Origin: Candidatus Tepidiaquacella proteinivora
GTDB lineage: Bacteria; Bacteroidota; Ignavibacteria; Tepidaquicellales; Tepidaquicellaceae
Direction of reading: 5' to 3'
DNA length: 64,000 nt
Assembly (NCBI GenBank): GCA_013348845.1
Contig: CP054675.1
Location: 1,497,501 to 1,561,500 of the forward strand
Shown: piece after piece, positions 37,494-45,098 of the stretch
How the letters are laid out: every line of letters starts with the position of its first letter
Position numbering within the stretch: position 1 is the first letter of the stretch
The notes under the pieces: generated by a model
What the model was told of the DNA's origin: nothing
Database searches by the model: none
Seen by the model: the letters and a program-made list of their open reading frames with translations, nothing else
Made by a program: the position numbers and the translations under genes

Positions 37494-38957
37494 TTATTGC
37501 TCACGCAGTTTTGATAAAAGAAGATTTAAATCCACAGTAGCAAAACTTGAAGCATAATCTGCAATGGCATAGGGAATAACTAATTTGCCATTATGCACTA
37601 TTGAGCCACAGGAATAAACGACATTTGGTACATACCCTTCCCTTTCATCTTCCTTAGGTACAATTAAAGGTTCTTTTAATTCACCGATTACTTTTGTAGG
37701 ATCATTTAAATCAAGAAGTATTACACCAATTGAATATTTTCTCATTTGACCAACACCGTGAGTAATAACAATCCAACCTTCCGGTGTTTCAATAGGAGAG
37801 CCACAGTTACCGACCTGAATTAATTCCCAATCGAATTTGGGTTCCCGTAAAAGTTTTGCGGATTCCCAAATATTAATATTATCAGAAAACATAATATAAT
37901 GATTAATACCATCAATACGAGAAAGCATTGCATACTTTCCATTTATTTTTCTGGGGAAAAGCGCAAAATTTTTATCCTTTATACATTCACCATGTAAAGG
38001 TAGATTTTTAAATTGGTAAAAATCCTTTGTCTTTAATAATTTGGGAAGTATAGTAAATCCATCGAATGCGGTATAGGTTGCATAATAGATACTTTCATCA
38101 TTATCCTCAGTGAATTTCACAAAACGAGCATCTTCAATTCCATTTTTTTCTGTTCTTGAAACCGGAAAAATTACTCTTTCAGATATATCGGTATCTTTTG
38201 AAAAGGAAATCTCGTAATGTGATTTTGCGAGCCACATCATTTGATTTAAAGTTTTACTCTGGTCAAGATTTAATCCTTCTGATAATTTCGCTCTGTCAAC
38301 TGCTTCTTTCAGTTGACTATAATAAAACTCATCTTTAAGTTGACGCAAAATTTTAGAGGAAATATCATTTACTATCTCATGTTCTTTTAAAATTTTTATA
38401 AACTCTTCCTTATCATACACATGTCCTTTGATAATTTCAGCCTCGCTAACGTGATATCCCTGAGGGTCGAAAATTAAATTGCAATCCTTATCCAAAATTC
38501 CACTTCTAAAAACAATAGAAGAAATATGACTTTCCCCTGTTGCTCTAAAACTTACAATAAATCTTTTCTGTTCATATTCAAGTCCGCTCTGGTCCGGATG
38601 TTCAACCATAGAAGGATTAAATAAAGCAGCTGACTCTATAGAATACTCCATTGTAAAATAAGAGCCAATCAGAAGTTTTTTAGTATTTGAAATCTTTTTA
38701 TTATTATTCCCTGTCCCATTTATATAACGAAAAGCTTTGTTGAAATTATTATGAAAAATTTTTGTAATATTTCTGTGCCTTTTAGCAAATTCTCTTAATA
38801 CTAAATTAAGCGATCTTTCCGCTTCCTTTTCACTCATCTTTATAATTTTTTCAATTATCGCTTTTGCAATTGATTCACTATGATCAAAAAACCTTGTAAT
38901 TACTCTTTTTGGGTCAGGATATATCCTTGCTGCTTTGCGGTCAACTGTAATTCTCAT
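37494..38957 (-). CDS. GH130 family enzyme (long form)
   Basis: A 487-residue GH130 protein. Residues about 1-90 are an N-terminal helical extension absent from the short form. The catalytic Asp is expected at 276 in NGIEDARF. The conserved GNCGSPIETPEGW and ITHGVG segments follow. There is no signal peptide, so it is cytoplasmic. It converges on the second GT4 gene with a one-base gap, placing two GH130 and two GT4 enzymes side by side. The larger size may reflect a different mannoside substrate or oligomer interface. Confidence 0.82.
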   Translation of the reverse strand: MRITVDRKAARIYPDPKRVITRFFDHSESIAKAIIEKIIKMSEKEAERSLNLVLREFAKRHRNITKIFHNNFNKAFRYINGTGNNNKKISNTKKLLIGSYFTMEYSIESAALFNPSMVEHPDQSGLEYEQKRFIVSFRATGESHISSIVFRSGILDKDCNLIFDPQGYHVSEAEIIKGHVYDKEEFIKILKEHEIVNDISSKILRQLKDEFYYSQLKEAVDRAKLSEGLNLDQSKTLNQMMWLAKSHYEISFSKDTDISERVIFPVSRTEKNGIEDARFVKFTEDNDESIYYATYTAFDGFTILPKLLKTKDFYQFKNLPLHGECIKDKNFALFPRKINGKYAMLSRIDGINHYIMFSDNINIWESAKLLREPKFDWELIQVGNCGSPIETPEGWIVITHGVGQMRKYSIGVILLDLNDPTKVIGELKEPLIVPKEDEREGYVPNVVYSCGSIVHNGKLVIPYAIADYASSFATVDLNLLLSKLREQ

Positions 38958-39154
38958 AAATAGTATTTAAAAAATGTAAATTTAATTCTTCATTTAATAA
39001 ATAAAAATGAAAATATTACTCAATTAATGATTTTTATTGATTAGAAACCGATAATGTTCCCTAAGGAATGAATCAAAAAATTATGAATATTTAATGCTTT
39101 ATCATTTAATCTTTTTTAAAATCATAGCATATTTGATAAATAAAAACTATCAAT

Positions 39155-40702
39155 ATGAAAAAAATACTTTTTAGAATTTTAATACTTCTTATTTTTTCAC
39201 AGGTATTATATTCACAAGAAAATATATACGACTTAAGAATTATTCACTGGAATGATTTTCATGCAAGAAACTTACCTTATAACATTACAAAAAAGAAGGG
39301 GGACGATACGATAACCTATATCATTGGCGGATCCGCAGGTCTAATGGGATATATTAAACAAAACAGAACTAATAATTCATTATTACTTTACGCGGGTGAT
39401 GATTTTCAGGGAAGTCCGATTTCATCCTTAACAAGAGGAGAGTCACAAATAAAATTATTAAATCTTTATAATATTGATGCTCTAACTTTAGGAAACCATG
39501 ATTTTGATTATACAGCATCGAGGTTAGATTCTATGCTTAAAACGGTTAATTTTAAGTATCTTGCGGGAAATTTATATTATATGCCAGAAAATCGCTCTTT
39601 CGGAAATTTAACTTACATTAAAGAGGTTAATAATATAAAAGTAGGAATAATCGGAATTGTTACTGATGAGCTTTATTCTCTTACTTTACCTTCTAATGTA
39701 GAATCGATTTATATCCTGAATACAGATTCATGTATTTCTAAAGGGATAAGAGAGTTAAAAGATAATAAATGTGATTTAATCATTTTACTAACTCATTTTG
39801 GTGTAGATCGGGATAGTATTTTTGCTGTTAAATATCATCAGGATATTGATATAATAATCGGTGGGCACTCACACACAGCTATTCAAAATCCGAAAAGAAT
39901 AAATGGTGTTTTAATTTGTCAGGCAGGTGCATATGGTAGGTATCTTGGGAAACTGGACTTAAAAGTAGATACAGAAAATGATACTGTTGTATATTACGAT
40001 GGTAGTTTAATTGAAACTGTATTTGATTCATTAATTTATGATAAAGGAACACAAAACATTGTTGAGACGATGGAAGAAAATATCAAACCTCTTTTTAACA
40101 GGGTAATAGGAATACTTGAGGTTGACTGGAAAGCAAAAGGATTCAACTGCAATTTAGGTCAATGGGAAGCAGATGTATTCCGAACTGCAACTAATTCTGA
40201 TATTTCATTTATCAATTCCGGAGGAATAAGAAAAGATGTTCCAAAAGGTAATATTACAGTGAGAGATATCTGGGAAGTAAATCCATTTGGTAATACATTA
40301 AATACATTTAAAGTAAGTGGAAAATTATTAAGGGAAATGATTGAAAATCATTTTCAAAAAGCACAGGAAGCAATGGATAAAGGTGAGTATCCGGATTTCT
40401 TAATTTTCTCGGGTATGATAATTATATACAATTCTGAAGAAATGGCAAGAAAGGAAGCCGGCTTTTTAAAAAGCATAAAAGTAAATGGTAATGAAATTGA
40501 AGACGGTAAACTATATCAAATAGCATCGACAAATTATGTTGTTGCTCAAATTAACAAGTATTTTGGTAAACTTTCAGAAAAAATAACTCCAGTTGAAACA
40601 AACTTAATTGATAGAGATATATTAATTAAAGCAGTTGAGGATCAAAAAATTATAAATAATCTTCCAGAGGAAAGGTTAATAGATGAAGCAAAGAAAAATT
40701 AA
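39155..40702 (+). CDS. Secreted 5'-nucleotidase / cyclic phosphodiesterase (UshA family)
   Basis: A 515-residue exported metallophosphatase with a signal peptide (about residues 1-20). Its N-terminal calcineurin-like domain has metal ligands in HWNDFHARN (Asp34, His36), GDDFQGSP and GNHDFD (residues 113-118) and in GGHSHT. The C-terminal substrate-binding domain starts near 315 with NSGGIRKDVPKG and FGNTLNTF. It should release nucleosides and phosphate from extracytoplasmic nucleotides. It is the first of three closely spaced genes with the YggX homologue and a SpoIIE-type phosphatase. Confidence 0.88.
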   Translation: MKKILFRILILLIFSQVLYSQENIYDLRIIHWNDFHARNLPYNITKKKGDDTITYIIGGSAGLMGYIKQNRTNNSLLLYAGDDFQGSPISSLTRGESQIKLLNLYNIDALTLGNHDFDYTASRLDSMLKTVNFKYLAGNLYYMPENRSFGNLTYIKEVNNIKVGIIGIVTDELYSLTLPSNVESIYILNTDSCISKGIRELKDNKCDLIILLTHFGVDRDSIFAVKYHQDIDIIIGGHSHTAIQNPKRINGVLICQAGAYGRYLGKLDLKVDTENDTVVYYDGSLIETVFDSLIYDKGTQNIVETMEENIKPLFNRVIGILEVDWKAKGFNCNLGQWEADVFRTATNSDISFINSGGIRKDVPKGNITVRDIWEVNPFGNTLNTFKVSGKLLREMIENHFQKAQEAMDKGEYPDFLIFSGMIIIYNSEEMARKEAGFLKSIKVNGNEIEDGKLYQIASTNYVVAQINKYFGKLSEKITPVETNLIDRDILIKAVEDQKIINNLPEERLIDEAKKN

Positions 40703-40707
40703 ATAGT

Positions 40708-40980
40708 ATGCAACAAAGAATTGTAAAATGCGTAAAATTAAATAAAGAATTACCCGGATTATCCAAACCGCCATTCCCAGGAGAATTAGGATATAAAATA
40801 TATGAATGTGTATCAAAAGAAGCCTGGGATATGTTTCTTGAGTATTTTAAAATAATAATAAATGAGTTCAGGCTTGATTTAACGAAACCCGAAACAGACA
40901 AAGTTTTTTATAAACAGGTTAATGATTATTTTTTTGGCAAAGGTGGAAAACTTCCAGAACAATATGTAAAGCCAGAATGA
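40708..40980 (+). CDS. Fe(II)-trafficking protein YggX-like
   Basis: A 90-residue homologue of YggX, which protects and repairs iron-sulfur proteins under oxidative stress in enterobacteria. Matching features are the N-terminal Cys in VKCVKLN, PPFPGELG, SKEAWDMFLEY and the INEFRLDL segment, with a similar length. Cytoplasmic. It is 5 bases after the nucleotidase gene and 10 before the phosphatase gene. This unusual pairing with an exported nucleotidase is probably operon convenience. Confidence 0.85.
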   Translation: MQQRIVKCVKLNKELPGLSKPPFPGELGYKIYECVSKEAWDMFLEYFKIIINEFRLDLTKPETDKVFYKQVNDYFFGKGGKLPEQYVKPE

Positions 40981-40990
40981 CAGGTTAAAA

Positions 40991-42553
40991 ATGGACTACA
41001 CGCTATCATTTGATAAATATATAAAATTTGAAAAGAACGAAGCATATGATCTGTATTGTGATGAAAAAAATTTGATAAGATTTAAAAGGATATTAATTAT
41101 TTTAACTATAATTATGGGGGTAAGTTTAATTGGTTCTGCACTTTCATTTTTTAATTCTACCTTAAAATTTTTTAATATTTTCAGATTAATATTCTACTTA
41201 ATTTTCTTCGTAATAACATTTTTGCTTTTAACCAGATACAAGAAATTTTTTAATATATCTAATATTCGAAGAAGAATTATCGTTATTATTATTACTTTAA
41301 TTATTTCATTTACATTTTTTGCTTCAATTTCTCTTATTTCTTTAGAGGATTTAAACTTTTCAGATAAAATAACACAAAAAAATCAAGGAACAGAAAATAC
41401 GAAAATAGCAACAGGTGATTCTTCACATATAGCCGAAAAGACTGTAAAGAAGGATTCAGAAGATATTCAAACTAATAAGAAAAAAACTATCACATTAAAA
41501 ACTTCAGAGGAAAATAATGAAAGTAAGTTTGAATATTCACTATATTTTTGCCTGATTATTGTTTTCCTTTATTTTTCAAAGTCAGAGTATATACAACTAT
41601 ATAGTCTTGCATTTGGTTTACCTTTTATTTCACAACTATTGATAATTCCTGCTCAAGTTTTTGGAAGTAACTTACCACAATTAATAATATTTTTTTCTAT
41701 TACATTACTATTTTTTATAATATCAAATACATTAAATACTAAAAGACAAAAAAAATTTTTCCGAAGTTACGATTATTACCTTAAAAAGAATTATGAATCC
41801 CTGAGAATAAAAAAAGAACTTGATTATGCAAGACAGTTGCAGCTTTCAATGCTGCCTGAATCCCAAAAAATAATTAATGAAGTTAGTATTTCTGCAATTT
41901 CAATACCAGCAATGGAAGTAGGTGGAGACTATTATGATTACTTTGAGTTATCAGATGGAAAAGTGGGTATATTTATATGTGATGTATCGGGTCATGGGGT
42001 AGCAAGTGCTTTATTACTTTCCGGAATAAGAAGTAGTATTCATTTAATCCTGGAGGAAACACACAATCCTTGTGAGATATTCAGAAAACTAAATGTAATG
42101 ATAAGAAAAACTCAACATAAAAAAATGTTTGTTACTGCTCTTTTTGCTGTTATTGATACAAAAAATGATTTAATATCATTTTTCAATGCTGGACATTTAC
42201 CACCTTACAGAATAGATTATAAAAATAAAGAACTTTATTTATTAAAAAAGCATGGAGTAACTCTGGGAGTATTTGAAGATATATTACTTTATAATAATGG
42301 TGAAGTTATTATGGAGTTTAAATATGGAGACAAATTCATTCTTTATACAGATGGTTTAAATGAAGCATTAAATAAAAATCGTGAAGAATATGGTTTTGAA
42401 AGAATAGAAAATTTACTTAACAAAAATTTAAATTCATCTTCAGAAGAAATACTTTCAAGAATAATAGAAGATGTAAATAACTTTATGGCAGGAACTGAAC
42501 AAATTGATGACTTAACAGTTGTTGTTGTTGAGAGAATAAAAAGTGATAATTAA
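40991..42553 (+). CDS. Membrane-anchored SpoIIE/RsbU-type serine phosphatase
   Basis: A 520-residue PP2C-type phosphatase. Four to six membrane helices (about residues 35-110 and 185-250) are interrupted by a hydrophilic loop rich in Lys, Glu and Thr. A coiled-coil linker (YARQLQLSMLP) precedes the SpoIIE phosphatase domain (about 300-520), with metal-binding aspartates in VGGDYYDYF and FICDVSGHG and in ILYTDGLNEA and DDLTVVVV. Such proteins dephosphorylate anti-anti-sigma factors in partner-switching systems. No anti-sigma or STAS gene is nearby. Confidence 0.85.
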   Translation: MDYTLSFDKYIKFEKNEAYDLYCDEKNLIRFKRILIILTIIMGVSLIGSALSFFNSTLKFFNIFRLIFYLIFFVITFLLLTRYKKFFNISNIRRRIIVIIITLIISFTFFASISLISLEDLNFSDKITQKNQGTENTKIATGDSSHIAEKTVKKDSEDIQTNKKKTITLKTSEENNESKFEYSLYFCLIIVFLYFSKSEYIQLYSLAFGLPFISQLLIIPAQVFGSNLPQLIIFFSITLLFFIISNTLNTKRQKKFFRSYDYYLKKNYESLRIKKELDYARQLQLSMLPESQKIINEVSISAISIPAMEVGGDYYDYFELSDGKVGIFICDVSGHGVASALLLSGIRSSIHLILEETHNPCEIFRKLNVMIRKTQHKKMFVTALFAVIDTKNDLISFFNAGHLPPYRIDYKNKELYLLKKHGVTLGVFEDILLYNNGEVIMEFKYGDKFILYTDGLNEALNKNREEYGFERIENLLNKNLNSSSEEILSRIIEDVNNFMAGTEQIDDLTVVVVERIKSDN

Positions 42554-42678
42554 TTCAAATATTAAAATTTTATCTTGTAATTTTTCAATAAAAACTTACA
42601 AAAAGGAATTAATGATGTAATTAAATTGTTTATTTAATAAAAACATTATAGATTGAAAAAAGAAACACTTCTTATAAT

Positions 42679-43590
42679 ATGACAGCTACAACGAAAAAAG
42701 GATTAATTTTTGACATTCAGGAAAATATTGAATATGATAATAAAATTAGGACATTTATATATTTAAAAGGTTGTGCATTAAATTGTTTATGGTGTGCTAA
42801 TCCTGAAGGACAAAACCATAAACTGGAATGTACACATATACAAGATTTGTGCGATAAATGTAAAGAATGTATAACAAATTGCAACAAAAAAGCAATTAAA
42901 TATACAGAAGATGGCTTTCCGGTATTTAATCGTAAAATATGCAAAACCTGTGAAAAATATAATTGCAAAGAAAATTGTTCAACAGAAAATATCAGGTTAT
43001 CAGGGAAATATATTACTGCAAATGAATTATTAAATTATTTTGAAGAAATCAAAAAATCAAACTGGGCAGGAATTACTATATCAGGCGGAGAACCTTTATT
43101 GCAACCAGATTTTGTAAGGGAAGTTGTAAATTTATGTTCTGCTAAAAAGATTTCTATTAACCTTGAAACTGCGGGATATTTTAACTGGGAAAAGGTAAGA
43201 GATTTTATTGATAAATTTGATTCTATATATTACGATTTAAAAATCCTTGATTCATTTTTGCACAAACAATTAACCGGAAAAGAAAATAAAATTATATTAA
43301 GAAACTTAAAAAAATTAGCAAAGAATAATGCAGATAAAATCACACTAACAATACCTGTTATAAGAAGTATAAATGCTTCTCCGGAAATGTTTGACGAAAT
43401 TGCAAAACTATGTTTGAAATTAAAAATTAGAAAAACAAAACTTCTTCCCTATCATACTAATGGTATAAAGAAATACTATGAACTTGGAAGGTTTTATGCA
43501 TTACCTTTTGCCGTACCCCCTTCAGATGAGGAAATAAAAGCTCTCACTTCCATTATGCAAAACAATAATATCGCTTGTGAGGTAATATAA
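42679..43590 (+). CDS. Glycyl-radical enzyme activating protein (radical SAM)
   Basis: A 303-residue radical SAM activase of the PflA type. The CxxxCxxC cluster is Cys32-Cys36-Cys39 in GCALNCLWC, with the GWWCANPEG-like loop (here ANPEGQ) after it. Two ferredoxin-like Cys clusters (about 56-100) are inserted before the GGEPLLQ motif, as in activases of glycerol dehydratase or HPA decarboxylase type. It would install a glycyl radical on a partner enzyme. No glycyl-radical enzyme gene lies in the window, so the partner must be elsewhere. Confidence 0.85.
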   Translation: MTATTKKGLIFDIQENIEYDNKIRTFIYLKGCALNCLWCANPEGQNHKLECTHIQDLCDKCKECITNCNKKAIKYTEDGFPVFNRKICKTCEKYNCKENCSTENIRLSGKYITANELLNYFEEIKKSNWAGITISGGEPLLQPDFVREVVNLCSAKKISINLETAGYFNWEKVRDFIDKFDSIYYDLKILDSFLHKQLTGKENKIILRNLKKLAKNNADKITLTIPVIRSINASPEMFDEIAKLCLKLKIRKTKLLPYHTNGIKKYYELGRFYALPFAVPPSDEEIKALTSIMQNNNIACEVI

Positions 43591-43593
43591 AAA

Positions 43594-43628
43594 AATACCG
43601 GTAATAATTCTAAATTATTACCGGTATT
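43594..43628. terminator. Strong bidirectional hairpin between convergent genes
   Basis: A perfect 16-base stem AATACCGGTAATAATT / AATTATTACCGGTATT (43594-43609 and 43613-43628) with a three-base loop lies between the activase and the T9SS cargo gene. It lacks a long T run but is ideally placed as a shared terminator. Confidence 0.8.
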
Positions 43629-43650
43629 AAATAAATCTAAATATTAATTT

Positions 43651-45006
43651 CTATTTTACAAGAGTCATTTTCTTAACATCTGTAAATGATTCTGTAATTA
43701 TCTTATAGAAATATATGCCAGATGGTAAATCCTGAGCATCATAAAATACTTCATAAGTCCCAGCAGCAAGTCGTTCTGACAAAAGAGTTTGAACTTCTTT
43801 TCCAAGTGAATTGAAAACCTTTAAAGTTACAAATTGAGATTTTGGAATCGAGAATTTAATTGTCGTTCCGGGATTAAATGGATTTGGATAATTTTGTTCT
43901 AAAACAAAGCCATCCGGGATATTAGTATTTATAGGATTCACTCCACTTGTTGGTCCATATTTAATCAAACCACCAACAGGAGAATTTGTTGAACCAAGCA
44001 CACCATATCCAAGGTTTTCATTTAAAAATTCCATATCAGCAACAATATTTATAACTGCCTGTAATGGAAGTTGTTCGCGAATCCAACTTGTACCAAGATT
44101 TGTAGTTCTATACATTACACTACCACCACCTGAGTCTATAGCCATTCTGATAATACCAGCACTTTTTACAGAATGCATATTCATTACAGCAAAAGATGTA
44201 AGTCCAGGCGGAGGGGTCACAGCGGTATAACTTACACCACCGTTAGTTGTTTTAAGAATATTTCCACCACTTGAACCAACGAGACCATTATTATTATCAA
44301 TGAATGCAACTGCCTGGAAATAACATCCTTGTGTACCACCTGTACCATTAACGGTAACTCCCGTCCAGGTTCCCCAATAACCATTAGCTGTCTTGTATAT
44401 TTTTGCTGTTGTGGAATTGGGGATAGTATTAACTGAACCGATCCAGAAATGATTGGAGTCCGTCCAATCCCAGGCATTAATAACACCCCATTCGCTTCCT
44501 GCAATTGGAGCTCCTGTAACAAGAACCCAGTTAAGACCACCATTACTTGTAGTTCTAAACTGATATGGTTGTCCACTACCAGTTGGGTCACCATAATAGA
44601 CACCGTAGTTTAATGAGAACATTTTAATACCATTACAAAAGCTGCCAGGAACAGATAATTGTAAAGTCCAGTTATTTCCTCCATTACTCGTATAATATAC
44701 ACTTCCCTGAACAGTTCCAACCCATACATTTAAAGAGTCATACGCATAAAGACCATATAAATCCTGAGCAGGTAAACCACCGTTAGCAAGAATCCAATTC
44801 TGTCCACCATTGAAAGTTTTATAAATTCTTGCTGCACCACCAGAAGCAGCACAGGCAACCCAAATTTGATTAGCATTAACAACAGATATTGTTGTTGCTA
44901 CAGGATTGGGTGCCGGGAAATTAGAAACAAAAGTCCAGGTATTTTGTGCATTTGAAAAACTAACTACAAGACATAATAAAATGACAAAAGTAAGTAATTT
45001 TTTCAT
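43651..45006 (-). CDS. T9SS cargo protein with YCF48/BNR-like propeller
   Basis: A 451-residue secreted protein with a signal peptide (residues 1-20) and a beta-propeller built from sialidase/YCF48-like repeats (IYKTFNGGQNWI, VYYTSNGGNNWT, FRTTSNGGLNWV, MYRTTNLGTSWI). A T9SS sorting domain (about 365-451) starts EQNYPNPFNPGTTI and ends KKMTLVK. Likely exported to the surface; binding partner unknown. It has a strong AGAAAGGAG site before the ATG, the same leader seen for phoH. Confidence 0.82.
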   Translation of the reverse strand: MKKLLTFVILLCLVVSFSNAQNTWTFVSNFPAPNPVATTISVVNANQIWVACAASGGAARIYKTFNGGQNWILANGGLPAQDLYGLYAYDSLNVWVGTVQGSVYYTSNGGNNWTLQLSVPGSFCNGIKMFSLNYGVYYGDPTGSGQPYQFRTTSNGGLNWVLVTGAPIAGSEWGVINAWDWTDSNHFWIGSVNTIPNSTTAKIYKTANGYWGTWTGVTVNGTGGTQGCYFQAVAFIDNNNGLVGSSGGNILKTTNGGVSYTAVTPPPGLTSFAVMNMHSVKSAGIIRMAIDSGGGSVMYRTTNLGTSWIREQLPLQAVINIVADMEFLNENLGYGVLGSTNSPVGGLIKYGPTSGVNPINTNIPDGFVLEQNYPNPFNPGTTIKFSIPKSQFVTLKVFNSLGKEVQTLLSERLAAGTYEVFYDAQDLPSGIYFYKIITESFTDVKKMTLVK

Positions 45007-45098
45007 TTTTTCTCCTTTCTGTTTATTTTATAATTAAAGATAATTCAAAAGAAAAAAATAAAAAAGGATATTTAATTACATTTATTAAAACCATCTTA

